Source of the DNA: Tieghemostelium lacteum
Taxonomy: Eukaryota > Evosea > Eumycetozoa > Dictyosteliales > Raperosteliaceae
Direction of reading: 5' to 3'
DNA: 64,000 nt
Assembly (NCBI GenBank): GCA_001606155.1
Contig: LODT01000013.1
Span: 310,001 to 374,000 of the forward strand
Below the pieces are notes generated by a model. It did not search any database, was not told where the DNA came from, and saw nothing but the letters and a program-made list of their open reading frames with translations. The translations under genes were made by a program, and so were the position numbers. Shown one piece after another: positions 19,858 through 31,645 of this stretch (positions are counted from its first letter, which is position 1; each line of letters opens with the position of its first letter).

Positions 19858-20828
19858 TCAAAACACTATTCCCTTTTCTTGAAATTCAATTTGTTTTTCA
19901 AGGGTATATAATCTATTGATGGCGTCTAAATAGATTGGTAAGGCATCATATTTTGACCAATTAATGAGATCTCGATGATCACAATTTTCAATGGTTTGAA
20001 ATTGAGAACCCCATTTTGATGAGGCAAGTGAAACTAGCCCATCATTAGGACCTTCTTTTTCCTGTAGAAGTGAATGAAAATAGAATATCAATGGTGACAA
20101 CCCAAGTGCTCTGAATTTAGGTTGTTTACACCATGCTCCATAGGAATAGTATTGAACATTCTCGTTATCTAATACATTGGTATTGAATTCCTCTTTAATA
20201 TATTTTGGAGCCAATTCATCAATAGCTCTAAAAGGTATACTAAAAAGTTTTAAAATTCTTTCCACTTGAATCCTATCGGTTATATATAATTTTGTCCATT
20301 CAGATATATAACTACCTCTATGTGGTGTTGAGAGTGTAGTCTTTTTTTGTTTTTTGAGACGATATGCAGAGAAAGTTGTTTGAAACAAAATGAGTAAATA
20401 TTACTAAATTCTCTCTCAACTTTAAAATAATAATAATTAACCACAAGTGTATACTAATACATATTATAAACAACACACAATTGGTTTCACTCATAATTGG
20501 TACCTACCAATGACATTATAGATTGACCATAATCGAGTTTAGAGATTGCATATCTAGCATCTAGACCACCCATTGAATGGGCTATTACATGCACTTTATC
20601 GGTATTATATTTCTTTTTAACATCTAGTATCTGTTGATATAATTGATTTGCTCTATTTGCAATAGAATCTGTAGGATGTACTGTTGTAGCTTCAACATGT
20701 ATGCCCATAGCCTTCAGTGGTGATGTAATATTGTGAAAATATACAAATGGTCCAATTTCACTAAATCCAAATAAGCCATGACAAAGTACTATTGGATATT
20801 TTGGAATACCAGCAAGTTTCTTTAACAT
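19858..20828 (-). CDS. Triacylglycerol lipase-like alpha/beta hydrolase (bacterial family I type)
   Basis: Exon 1 (20828-20508) and exon 2 (20340-19858), across a 167-nt intron, give 267 residues with the junction reading SLTTLSTPHRGS, as in the family. The oxyanion-hole motif is CHGLFGF (17-22) and the nucleophile elbow AHSMGG holds Ser85. The acid is Asp207 in GPNDGLVSLASSKWG and the base His229 in CDHRDL. The strand order and the PNDGLVS motif match secreted Pseudomonas/Burkholderia lipases and their eukaryotic microbial relatives. No signal peptide is visible, so the protein may act in the cytosol or on lipid droplets. Alternatively the true N-terminus lies in an unseen exon. Confidence 0.88.
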
Positions 20829-20962
20829 TAAAAATATGAGTAAAATTATAACCAGATATATAGTCGTGTGGGTTGAACAAGCAATGAAATGAAATTTTAT
20901 AAAAAAATTTTATTTTTAAATTTCAACTGTTAGTGTGTAATTATAATCCAGATACAATTTAT

Positions 20963-21835
20963 TTATTTTAATAATCGAATTACCATTTCATAGGCAACAA
21001 AGGTTGCACCATTGGCTGGGAAAGTTCTTAATAAACATGGTGTAAAACCTTTCCAAAAACCTTTTAGACCATCAATTTTATAAATTTTCTTTGCGCAATC
21101 AATCATTCCACTATAACGTGGTACTTCACCAGGCTTGACATCTGGTTGAGTCATAATTCTGCTTCTTATTACATCAAATGGGAAATTAGTACACCAAAAA
21201 CATGTACCTGCAATACCACCTGCTAAAAATGATCTTCCTACTGAAATTGTACCGTCTTCTGAACGAAGTTTTCTAACTGAGAATTCATAACCACCAAAAT
21301 AAGCCCATAAACTGGTTCTTTGGAATCCAGTTGGAATGAATGCTTTATAGAGTCCTTTGATACCAGTTTTTCTGATACAATCAATGGGACCATTGTATAC
21401 TTTTACACCAAAATACTGAACTTGTAATTTAGATTTGACAGTCTCTATCGGACATGCAACTAAACTTACTACCCAACCTGTGACAGCGCCTGCCAACATG
21501 ATTTCAGGTATGGATATAGGTGTAGTGGTATCGGTATGTATTTTACTTTTTATAATAGTCATAGCACCAAACATACATGAATTAATAATACTCATCCCAA
21601 TCATTGGTGGTGTAGCTCCTTTATATAATCCTAAAAAACCTTCTTCTTTAATAGTAGTAGTTAAGCAATGAAATAATCCATTGAATCTACCTTTGGTACC
21701 TTCAGTTTGTAATCTAACCTTTAAAGTATCAAATGGATGACCAGCAAGTGTACATGCAACACCACTTGCACTTCCAGCTATAAAATTTCTAACTCTATCT
21801 CTAGTTTCATTTGATAGGTTTGAAATGAGAAACAT
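20963..21835 (-). CDS. Mitochondrial carrier, carnitine/acylcarnitine or basic amino acid carrier type
   Basis: A single-exon gene of 290 residues, the standard carrier length. Three repeats carry HPFDTLKVRLQTEG, CPIETVKSKLQVQ and FPFDVIRSRIMTQ, with glycine patches GLYKGATPPMIG, GLYKAFIPTGF and GFWKGFTPCLLR. GHPFDTLKVR in repeat one is the mark of the SLC25A20/A29/A45 and yeast Crc1/Ort1 branch, which exchanges acylcarnitines or basic amino acids. The substrate is not decided by what I can see. It acts in the inner mitochondrial membrane. It diverges from the TMEM260 gene across about 245 bp. Confidence 0.9.
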   Translation of the reverse strand: MFLISNLSNETRDRVRNFIAGSASGVACTLAGHPFDTLKVRLQTEGTKGRFNGLFHCLTTTIKEEGFLGLYKGATPPMIGMSIINSCMFGAMTIIKSKIHTDTTTPISIPEIMLAGAVTGWVVSLVACPIETVKSKLQVQYFGVKVYNGPIDCIRKTGIKGLYKAFIPTGFQRTSLWAYFGGYEFSVRKLRSEDGTISVGRSFLAGGIAGTCFWCTNFPFDVIRSRIMTQPDVKPGEVPRYSGMIDCAKKIYKIDGLKGFWKGFTPCLLRTFPANGATFVAYEMVIRLLK

Positions 21836-22081
21836 GATATTTCTATTGTTGTTGTTTATACCAAAGTAGTAGTGTGTTAATAAAAAAACAATAAAAAAAA
21901 ATAATCAAAAAATAAGTTCAAACAAATCATAATTTTTCTAAAAATAAATTGATTAATAATTACATTGTTTATAAATCTTTGAAGTTGTTTATATTTGGGA
22001 TAGAAGTTCAATTTGTAGATTTGATTAAAGGTTTTAAAATTTTTTTTTTTGATTGTATCAAAATTGAAACTACCTCATCTG

Positions 22082-24463
22082 ATGAGTACTGTAAGGAATA
22101 GAAAACCACAAAAGAGTACGTCTAGTGGTGGTAACTCACCATTGGTCAAAGGAAATATAAAAGATAAAAATGAAAATTGGACAAGAGATCTATTGAATTG
22201 GAATAATTCAGAGATTGATAATATTCAATCTATAAATAAACTTACAGTTCTATTATATAGTACTGTAATTGTACTGTCAATAAGTGTTGTATATGCACTT
22301 ACACAGTATCCAACAATATCAGGTGGTGATGCAGGTGAACTCATTATTAATGCCTATCAAGGTGGTATTGCACATCCACCTGGATATCCACTATTTACAA
22401 TGCTTGGTTACCTCTTTTGTAAAGCCACTAATTTCTTACACCAATTCACAGTTGCTTGGAAAGTATCATTAATGTCATCTATTATTGGTTCATTTTGTGG
22501 TGTTTTTATATATTTAACTATATTATTGTAAGTAACACTATTTATCAACAATGATATAAATCAATATCTTATGATAATCTAATATTGTGTAATGATCTTG
22601 TAGATGGGTTAATTCACATAATTGTGGATTGGCAGCGGCATATATGTTCTCATTCTCACCATTGATTTGGATGTATTCAATTCAAGGAGAGGTATTTTCA
22701 ATGAATAATATGTTTGTAGCTGCTGTGTTGTTTATGGGTGTTTGGTACTCAAGAGTCAGAATATTCGAACAACAAGATGACAAGAATCTACAGGCATTTT
22801 GGAATAGTTATAGAGTAGCTTACACAAGTGCATTTGTATGTGGATTAGGTCTAACCAATCAACATACACTCATACTTATTATAGTACCATTTGTGTTATG
22901 GATAATGTTAGTGGCAGGTAGAGATAAACTATGGACAATTAAATCATTGATTAGTTTAAGTGTTTCTGCAATTCTTGGACTTTCACCATACCTCTATTTA
23001 TTCATTTCACCAAACTTTGGTAAAACTGAATATTCATGGGGAAATACATCGACAATTGATGGTTTCATTACACATTTCCTCAGAAAAGAGTATGGTACAT
23101 TACAACTCTACAGTGGTGAGTCTGGAACCACTACACTATCTGACCGTATCAATTTGTATTTTTGGAATCAATTTGAACAGTTTACAATCATTGGTGTGAT
23201 CTTGGCTGCATTGGGTTTTGTATACATGTTAGTAGGTCCAAATCTAAAGTCATTTAAATGGAGATCCATGGGCACACTGGTATTGGTAACATTTATATTT
23301 TACATTACATTCTTTTTCAATCTTTGTAATCTTCCAATTGAAAAACCATTATACAAAGGTGTATTTCTCAGATTCTTTATGCAACCTAATGTCATTGTCT
23401 CTATTGCTATTGGATTAGGACTGAATTTTATCAGTACTTATTTACCATCCCGTAAACAAGTGTTACCATTCATTGTATATACATTAATTGCCTATCAATC
23501 AGCTGCAAATTTCAAAATCCAAGACCAGAGTAAGAATGAATATTTCCATGACTTTGGACATGCTATTCTTGACCAACTACCAAAGAATGCAATTCTATTG
23601 GTTGGAGGCGACCTTGTGACTAACGTCCCACAGTACCTCCACCTCTGTGAAAAAGTCAGACCTGATGTAGATATCATCTCACTAGAGACCATGAGTTGGG
23701 ACTGGTTTACCAAAACACAAAGATCCATCATTCATCGTGTGAAATTCCCAGGTGAGGTATATCACCCTTATAAACCTGAAGGTTTCTCACTTAAGACTTT
23801 TCTAGATGTAAATCAGAATAGACCTATTCATGTCAGTGGTGACTTTAAATTTGGAGATAACTCATTCCAAAAGGATTACTTTACAGTATTCAGTGGGTTC
23901 TCTTCAAAAATTATATCAGAAACCAAAAGAAAATCCACTGATATTTTTGATCTAGTTCAAAAAGCATACAAAATCTATCCAGAATTTCCATTACCAGATG
24001 ATATTGTCAAATATCCAAATGATTCTTGGGAGTATTTCCTCATTACTGATGTTGTTATAAATTTAGAAAAAGGTATCGAAAACCTACTTTCAAATTATTT
24101 AAAAATTGAGTAAGTTTTAAACAGTTTTTAAAATATGTGGTAAAAGTGGGAATACTAATATTAGAATTAATATGAATATATAGAAATGATACAGGTGATA
24201 AAGCATTAAAATTAGCAAGTGAAATGTTAACTAAAGTATTATCGTTGAGACCCCAGAAGTGTTGGTCACTAAAACATCTTGGTATTACTTATGATCATTT
24301 AAGATATAGATTATCTAGAAATGCATCATCAAACACACAAGCAGACTTTTCAAAATACTCTGAATTATTAAATAGTAATTGGAGATTATATATCCAACAT
24401 TGTTACAATGAAAGAGATTCCGATTGGGAAGTTATTAAACAGGTAGCTGAAAAACCAATTTAA
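22082..24463 (+). CDS. tmem260: TMEM260-like protein O-mannosyltransferase (DUF2723)
   Basis: Three exons (22082-22527, 22604-24109, 24184-24463), with consensus GTAAGT donors, give 743 residues. The DUF2723 core is clear: a first-loop SGGDAGELI (80-87) that carries the acidic catalytic motif of GT-C glycosyltransferases, then AHPPGYPLF (97-105), FSFSPLIWMYSIQGEVF and CGLGLTNQHT. About ten membrane helices follow, then a luminal C-terminal region containing AILLVGGDL and VDIISLETMSWDWF. TMEM260 transfers mannose to IPT domains of receptors in the ER in animals. The EGF/IPT-type surface protein at 33941-35860 makes such a substrate class plausible here, which is inference. Confidence 0.9.
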
Positions 24464-24522
24464 ATTGTAAAACCAGTAGATGAATGAAATGTTAATAAAT
24501 TAATTGTTAATTTGTGTGGCAT

Positions 24523-26399
24523 TTATTTTTTAAGTAGAGGACCACTTTTGTCTTTGGTTACAGTTTTTTTGAGTTTTGCTGAACTGAAATTTTCAATTGA
24601 TGAAAGTAAATTCTTTCTACCTCCTGCAGCTGATGGGGGTGGAGGTGGAGGTGGTGGGGGTGGTCCACCGGAAGATGCAGGTTTGGGTCCAGGAGGTGGA
24701 GGTGGAGGTGGAGGAGGAGGAGGAGGTGGTCCACCAGCATTTAAGTTAGTACTAGAAGGTTGAGTTGTCAAACTTGGTGGAGGTGATTTATAAGAGTTAT
24801 TTGGAGTTGTAGGTGGTGGTGAACTAACTCCACTAGCACCTGACATTCCAGTACTAGGTGTAAATGATTGACTCATAGTATTACGTTTTTGATTCATATA
24901 GTTTGCAGAATTTGAAAATGATGAAAATGAAGCTGATAAATCACTACTAGATCTATTAGCTTCCAATTGAATTGGATCTGAAATAGGAGTACCTGTAAAC
25001 ATTAATGATTTTCTTTTCTTTTCTTTTTTTAAACTTTTAACCTTTACATTGGCTTCTTTTTTTAGATCCCAAAAAGGATTGATTCAATTTAGAAGCTGCA
25101 TCAATCATTTCTCTTTCTTTTGATGTGTATGTTAACTATTATTTCAAAATATTAATATTAATATAAATTACATACCAATAACTTTATATGATAATACATA
25201 CAGAAGAGAATGGAAGATTTTTGAATTTATGTGATGAAAAGAAATCCATTTTTGTTAGATCATCAAGTGTTGGTGGTACACCATACCAAGGTTTAAATAT
25301 AGATTCTAAAACTTTTCTAACTTCAGGATTACAATGTGATGGTATTGCTGAATCAAGTGACTCTGCTGATTCTAATTCATATCCACATGCCATTTCAAAT
25401 AATACTGCTCCAAATGATAATACTTCTAAATCCATTTTCTCAGCAAATGGCATTAAAAGTCCTGAAATTCTTGGTTTTAATCCTAAAAATGCATTTTCAT
25501 AATCACTTATTCTATATAGTGTATTAGTAAAGGTTTTTGAATATTATTTTTCTGTGGAGGAAGTTTGTACATACAAACAAGATTGATCATCTACTAAAAT
25601 ATTTGCGCAATTTAAATGATAGTATGGGAAATTATTCATTTTTAAGAAGATTAATGCCTCTAAGATTTGTCTACCAAATTTGGAAATTAATTTTTCAGAT
25701 AATGAGAAGTGTGTTGCATATTTATCGTTGTATGCCATTTTTGGTCTAGATTGATGAATAAAGTCTCTTAATGAACCTTTGGGATAAAAAGGTCTGATTG
25801 AGACAGCACTGTATTTATCAGGAATGAAATCTACAACCAAAGGTACAGAAATGAATGGATGTACTTCCAATGATTTAACAATGGTTTTGAGAGTTGATCT
25901 ACCAATCTCAGTGTACAATGGTATTGGCCAACTTTTACTGACAGTTACCATTGACATGATTCTTTCGTTATCCAATTGTGCTCTCTTGTTGCCATTGATA
26001 TTGGCTTGTGGTGAATTATTTAGAATGCTAAAATAAATCTTATCTACTCTGGATCCAAATCTTGGAATTCTGTCTTGTAAACTGTACATTGTAGATCTTA
26101 GATAAAATCTAGCATTCATCATTATAGTATCCTCTTTGATAGATTCACTGTTATCTTTTTGATAGATGAATACATTTCCTTTTTCTGGAACTGGGTCATA
26201 TCTCTGTTGACTATAAAGTTTCAATTAAATTTATAATATAAATATGATTGTTTGACAATAACCATTGCACACCTTCATTTCATTTCAACAAAATCAAAAC
26301 ATACCCTCTCTTTACAATTCCAACTACTATCAATATGATAACAAGTATTACTACAAATCCACCAGCAGTAGCAATTAAGATATATTCTACTGTATTCAT
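24523..26399 (-). CDS. Slob-type inactive kinase: membrane helix, PXK/slob pseudokinase, polyproline, WH2
   Basis: Five exons (26399-26305, 26210-25575, 25511-25202, 25135-25048, 24992-24523) join in phase and give 532 residues. The N-terminus is a single membrane helix (ILIATAGGFVVILVIILIVV). A kinase-like domain follows: KYSAVSIRPFYPKGSLRDFI, then NNFPYYHLNCANILVDDQ where HRD is replaced by YHLN, and ISDYENAFLG where DFG is replaced by SDYE. A PEVRKVLESIF block comes later, so catalysis is unlikely. The C-terminus holds proline runs and a WH2 actin-binding motif, RKNLLSSIENFSSAKLKK. This order matches PXK/MONaKA and the Dictyostelium slob proteins. The last small exon (25135-25048) is the least certain; its A-rich 55-nt downstream intron keeps the frame. 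Confidence 0.82.
24631..24738 (-). repeat. Polyproline-coding repeat
   Basis: Two runs of CCA/CCT/CCC codons separated by GPKPASSGG encode the proline-rich segment just before the WH2 motif. It reads as GGT/GGA repeats on the plus strand. Confidence 0.9.
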
Positions 26400-26902
26400 T
26401 TGCGTTGTATGTGGTTATAAATCAATGATCGATTTTTAAAATTTTTAAAAATTATTTTTTGACTTTTCTAGTGAATTTTGATTAGACTGCAAATATCATT
26501 TTTAAAAATCAATTGCATTATAATTAAATATAATTGGATAATTTTAAATATTTTGATTCTAAAATAATGGAAGCCCAATCCCAACAATTTTCAAATGTTA
26601 TATATTTGTTATATTGCTAGCTTTCACCCACATTTTTAATGGGTAGTGTTTTAAAGATGCTACTCCTTTGTCTTAGCGTAAGGAGAAGGAAATCATATTC
26701 AAACATTATAACATATCCCATAATAATCTATTTCATTGTAACGTTGAATTCTTCTTACCACAAAATACTATCACATTAATACTAGTGGTTATTTTATTTA
26801 TTTTGATTGTACAATATTAATAAAATTTAAATGGAAGTTTATTTTGTAATTAAAAATATAAGGAATATTGATGGTATTTGGGGTATTGAAAGATTGGTGA
26901 AT
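26400..26902. other. Intergenic region, slob gene upstream
   Basis: About 500 bp between the slob start and the RasGEF stop codon. A/T-rich with no open frame of note; a patch around 26625-26700 is richer in G and C without showing a known structure. Confidence 0.4.
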
Positions 26903-29412
26903 TTATAAAATTTCATTTCTTTCTTTGTTTCTTGGTTCGAATTTCATAGATCTGTGGTATTGTTCATCTTCATCGAATCTTGGTTTTAGAGTTCTAAGTA
27001 ATTTTGCAATTTGGTAAACTGGTTGCAAATTATATTTGGTGTTTTGGAGATTATGAATAATGCTAATGGATTGATAGACTAATCTTCTCTTGGAGAAATT
27101 GATTTGACCTTGAATCAGATCTGGATTACCTTCTTCGACAAAAGTCAAATCAGTCAAGTGAACACCTAAATAAGGTATACAAGGTGGATTGGCTTTAGCC
27201 AACTGATTACGATAATCTCTGTAAGACATGGCATTGGAGAATTGGTTTTGTAGATCTTGGAGTGTCTGTTGAGTGTGTTTTGGCATATCGTCTTTTGTGA
27301 ACTTAAGTCTGTGAACAGAGGCTGCATTCAAACCTGACAGAATAGCCATAGAGACATTAAAGTTATTGAGTGCTCTATGTGAGTACTCTGCAATTCTGAC
27401 AAACTTGGTCATGATTCTAGTACGATCCTTGACACGAGAGTAAGAGAGAATACTAGATGCAGTCCATTGAGAGATCTCATTGAATCTACCAATGAGTGCC
27501 AATACATTTGGGGAACGATGCTTTAATTTTGGTTTGTTCCAAGATTGATTTAGAAGTTCAGTTGGTTTGATGGATGAGAAAATCTCAAAATCGATAAGAG
27601 TCAATTGTCTGGCAATCTCTTCTTCATCGATATCAAAGATATCCAATGTCTGAGACCAAATATTCTTTGGTACTTTTGGTTCGGGTGGAGCCTCTTTGAA
27701 TTGTGTCTTCTTTTCACCTTCATCTTCACCAGTGCCTTTAATCTTGTTATTCAAAGTCTCACTGATTCTATTAGCCAATGGAGTGTTATTGTCGTGACGT
27801 AAAGTCTCACAGAATGATTTTACACTCTGAATCAGTTTATCATTAAAATCAGAGAAGTAATCTTTAATCCAAGTCTTTAGTGTATTGACAACACGTAATT
27901 GAATGACTGAGACTTGGTTCTTAATCATGTGTTCTGCCAATCCAGATTTGGAAAGTTTCTCAATTGGTACATGATATCTCTGAACCAACTTTTGTAAAAG
28001 TTTCTCTGGTGTTGTAAATGATTGATAAGTCAACAAGAATGTCTTTGTAAATTCCATATCGTGGTTTTTTTCAGGTGTCAAAATGATTACTAATTTGTTC
28101 AAAGAGGCAGCTTTGATAATCTTTGATTCCTCTTGAAGATGTTTTGCAGGACTCATTGGACCACTACCAAATCCATTGATACTACTACCTAAACTATTGG
28201 TACTACCTGAAAGAGATGAACCTAAATTAGATCCACCTATTGACTGAATGAGTGACCCAGTACTACCACCAGTTTGTTGTTGCTGTTGTTGTTGTTGCAT
28301 TTGTTCTTTTTCTTCTACATAGATAATCAAAGCATCCTCTGGTTCATCATAAATATTTACATCTTCAGTAGTCTCTATAGTCTCATCTCTTAGTAAACCC
28401 ATAAATGCCAAATGTTCTTCTAACAATTGTGCATCTTTTTGTCTCTCATCCAATGTCAAACTATAAATCTTCTCACTATCTTTTACTGCAGTTCTAAGTA
28501 ATGTCAATAATCTTGATTCATTAAATGGATAATCATTATCTATTCAAAAAAAAACCAAGGTGAGTATAAGTCTTCTAAATATCTCTTTAGTATATATTAA
28601 ACTTACATTTAACTTTAGTTTCTTCTTCTAGGATTTTTCTAGAGGAAATTAAACCTTCAAATTGAAGATGTTGTAAAATCAATTGTAACATTGTATCTTG
28701 ACCGATTAGAGGATCGTCTTTTAAGAGGGTTTCCTCTGCAGCATAATTTTGAGCCAATGCAATACCTCTGTTGATTGGTTTAACTCTATCAATGATATCT
28801 ACAATCTCTGGATGATCTTTCAAAGATCTAATAGTCCAAAGTGATCTATCATGACTATTATCAGTAGATTTACCATTTAAATGTGGTGAAACATTTCTCA
28901 ATGATCCATTACTATTCATCAACTCACTACTAGATTCTCTATGTTTAATACTCTTTGGTGAATCTGGACCTCTTGAAGATGACAAATCATCATCGTCTTC
29001 ACCTCCCTGTGAATGATGTAAACTTGAAAAACTTGAAGGACTACTACTAAAAGTTCTTCTGCCACCACTAGAAGTTGACAATAAATTGGTACCTGAATTT
29101 GTCTTTTTTAATAATGATTTAACAACCGATGTCTTTGATAATGTCTTTCTACCCATTTCCAATGCTAATATAAATATCTATTAATAATCTATTTGCACAC
29201 ACAATCTCTATATAAAAATCCAAAAAACATACATGACTTTGAATTTGGTGATGAACTCATTTTACTAGGTGAGAATTCACCACTATTATTATTGTTACTC
29301 GCAGAGAGTGTACTTATCTGTATTATAATTTTACATAAAGTCATATGAGTTAGTGTAAATGGTCATCTCTCTAAACTTGAATTATGATACCAACATTTAT
29401 AGGCGTTGACAT
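26903..29412 (-). CDS. Ras guanine nucleotide exchange factor (RasGEF)
   Basis: Proposed exons 29412-29377, 29317-29233, 29164-28607 and 28539-26903 give 771 residues; the three downstream exons are well supported, the first is inferred. The C-terminus is a Cdc25 catalytic domain, with markers FDIDEEEIARQLTLIDFEIF, KPTELLNQSW, ILSGLNAASVHRLKFT, PCIPYLGVHLTDLTF and INFSKRRL. Upstream is the REM/N domain (AASLNKLVIILTPEKNHDMEFTKTFLLTYQSF split by a phase-neutral run), and before it a helical block (DTMLQLILQHLQFEGLIS) like a LisH or N-terminal motif of dictyostelid Gef proteins. The rest is Ser-rich, with an eight-Gln tract. If the first exon is wrong, translation would start at 29260. The product activates a Ras or Rap protein at the membrane. 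Confidence 0.88.
28274..28297 (-). repeat. Polyglutamine tract of eight codons
   Basis: Seven CAA and one CAG codon in the RasGEF linker. It is short compared with D. discoideum tracts. Confidence 0.9.
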
Positions 29413-29678
29413 TTGTGTTTTTTTATCTTTTGCCTCTGTGTTGATCTGTTCTTTTGATTTATCGGGTGGGTTTAATATATTACAAGTATTATTTTACAAT
29501 AATAATAAATAAATAAAATCTATTTATTTTTTACTTCAAAAGTAGGCAAATAAAAAATGTGTTGGATATTTTTTTTTGATTGAAAAAAATTAGGATAAAT
29601 ATTTTTTTATTTTTAAGCTTTTGAAAGATTTTGGTTTTGTGGAAGTTTCATTCGTTTTCGGGAATTTAGAAAAACAGA

Positions 29679-31571
29679 ATGTCAACTACAGGAGATTTTA
29701 TTATAACAGTCGATCCAATTGATCTTAGTGTTATTGATTTTGGTGGTAAAGATCAAATTCATTATGCAACTGTAAATGCATGTAAACAATGTAATATCGA
29801 ACCTATTGGTAAAGAGTTTGAATCACTTTGGAAGAGAATGACTGCTAGACCTGATATGGAGATTATTGGTTTAGATGATAAGGAATCTTCAAGTGACGAT
29901 GCTCAAGAGGAAGATGAAAACTCAGAAGAATTTGCAGCTTTTAAAGAGAAATACCAAAACAAACATAAAGAATGGTCTAAACAAAAGGAACAGGATCACT
30001 ATGAGATTATGGGTCTTTCTAAACTACGTTGGAGAGCAACTGAAGAAGATATCAAACAGGCCTATAAAAAGATGATTTTGATTGTCCATCCTGACAAAAA
30101 CGAAGGTATGAATGACGAGGCTTTCAAACTCCTACAGAAATCCTATGGTGTATTGAGTGACCTTAAAAAGAGAAGAGCATACGATTCTCAAGAGGCTTTT
30201 GATGACAGTATCCCAACTCAAGAGGAAGCCGACGAAGGTGACTTTTTTGAAATTTTTGAACCAGTTTTTGAGATGAATTCTAGATTCTCTTTGATCCAAC
30301 CAGCACCTAAACTCGGTGACTTAAACACTCCTTATGATAAGGTACTTAAATTCTATAACTTTTGGTGGTCATTTAAATCATGGAGAGATTTCTCTTTTGA
30401 AGATGACTATGATCTCGAGCAAGGTGATTCCAGGGAAGAAAAACGTTGGATGGAAAGACAGAATGAGAAAAAGAGAGCTAAACATCGTAAAGAAGAGTCT
30501 ACTAGAATTATGGATCTTGCAAATTTAGCATATAAGAAAGACCCTAGAATCTTGAAGAAAATCAAGGATGAAGAAGATAAGAAAATTCAAGCTAAACAAG
30601 CAAAGATTGATGCTAGAAAGAAACTACAAGAGGAAGCTGAAGCCTCTGAAAAGGCTGAAAAGGAGAGAGTAGAAATGGAAGAGAAAAAGAAAAAAGAAGA
30701 ACAACAAGAGAAAAAGAAAGCACAGAAATTGTTGAATCAACAGATTCACAAGTCCAAAGAACAGTTTAGACAGGTTTGTTATGCTAAGCCTGAACCTTTC
30801 CAACCACACCCCACCATTGAAGATGTTGAGTTAATTTGTCTGGAACTCAGTCATTTGGAATTGGATGATGCAACTGCACGTTTTGGTTCAGAAGCTGATA
30901 AGAAGCAAGTGTACGCTGACTCACTTCAGAAGGCTCGTGAAAAGGCTGCTGAAAGAGACCAAAAACTTCAAGCTTCCAAAAAGAGTAAACAAGAAAATGA
31001 ACAATCTGAAAAGATTTGGACTGATGAAGAACTTCATCAATTGGCAAAAGCCATTCAAAAGTATCCAGTAGGATTACAAAATCGTTGGGAAATGGTTGCT
31101 TCCATGGTTCCAACTAGAACTCTAAAAGAAGTTATAGCAAAAGCTAAATTGGCTCAACCTACTAAAGCTTTCTCCAAACCTGTTGTCCAACAAGCTTCTC
31201 ACTATGATAAATTAAAACAAAAAGTTGGTGATAAAAATATCAATTCTGAGTTATCTTCAAGATATGAATATGAACAACCATCATCAACATCTACAACAAC
31301 TACTCCATCTACTCCCGTAACTACTACTCCAACTACAACCACAACAACTCCAGCTACACCAACAGCAGCTACTTCTAAAAAAGAATCAGCAAAGAAAGAG
31401 GAATGGTCAGAAAAAGAACAAAAACTCTTGGAAGAAGGTCTTTCAACTATTGATAAATCACTTGAAGATCGTTGGGATAGAATTGCAAAACATGTTGGAA
31501 CTAAATCTAAAAAAGAATGTGTTGCTAGATATAAGCATCTAGTAACTCTCTATAAAAATCAAGCTAAATAA
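29679..31571 (+). CDS. dnajc2: Zuotin/DNAJC2 (MPP11) ribosome-associated J protein
   Basis: A single-exon gene of 630 residues. The J domain lies at about 107-175, with HYEIMGLSKLRWRATEEDIK and the HPD tripeptide at 137-139. It is followed by the zuotin homology region (PAPKLGDLNTPYDKVLKFYNFWWSFKSWRDF), which binds ribosomes, and a long charged KE-rich helix. Two SANT/Myb-like domains come at the C-terminus, starting KIWTDEELHQLAKAIQKYPVG and EEWSEKEQKLLEEGLSTI, separated by a Thr/Pro-rich linker. Fungal zuotin lacks the SANT pair, whereas animal and amoeba DNAJC2 have it. The product recruits Hsp70 to nascent chains at the ribosome exit as part of RAC; the SANT part gives a chromatin role in animals. 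Confidence 0.95.
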   Translation: MSTTGDFIITVDPIDLSVIDFGGKDQIHYATVNACKQCNIEPIGKEFESLWKRMTARPDMEIIGLDDKESSSDDAQEEDENSEEFAAFKEKYQNKHKEWSKQKEQDHYEIMGLSKLRWRATEEDIKQAYKKMILIVHPDKNEGMNDEAFKLLQKSYGVLSDLKKRRAYDSQEAFDDSIPTQEEADEGDFFEIFEPVFEMNSRFSLIQPAPKLGDLNTPYDKVLKFYNFWWSFKSWRDFSFEDDYDLEQGDSREEKRWMERQNEKKRAKHRKEESTRIMDLANLAYKKDPRILKKIKDEEDKKIQAKQAKIDARKKLQEEAEASEKAEKERVEMEEKKKKEEQQEKKKAQKLLNQQIHKSKEQFRQVCYAKPEPFQPHPTIEDVELICLELSHLELDDATARFGSEADKKQVYADSLQKAREKAAERDQKLQASKKSKQENEQSEKIWTDEELHQLAKAIQKYPVGLQNRWEMVASMVPTRTLKEVIAKAKLAQPTKAFSKPVVQQASHYDKLKQKVGDKNINSELSSRYEYEQPSSTSTTTTPSTPVTTTPTTTTTTPATPTAATSKKESAKKEEWSEKEQKLLEEGLSTIDKSLEDRWDRIAKHVGTKSKKECVARYKHLVTLYKNQAK

Positions 31572-31645
31572 ACTTGAAGTTATTTCCAATAGGTTTTCCA
31601 TGATGAATTGTTTACCAAGTAAAATATATACAAAAGACTGTGAGT

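Noticed and set aside
24512-24763. Glycine-rich plus-strand frame
   Set aside because: Reverse complement of the polyproline segment of the slob-type gene.
25048-25135. Apparent frameshift at a T-run between the kinase-like part and the Lys-rich stretch of the slob gene
   Set aside because: An alternative model with a 55-nt A-rich intron (24993-25047) keeps the frame and uses a good TTTACAG acceptor, so no frameshift is needed.
26925-26945. GGTTCGAATTTC, similar to a tRNA B-box
   Set aside because: It lies in the RasGEF coding end, and no A-box or cloverleaf can be drawn around it.
29317-29365. ATG at about 29363 (MTIYTNSYDF) as the RasGEF start
   Set aside because: It would need a 17-nt intron; the ATG exon at 29412-29377 uses a normal 59-nt intron.
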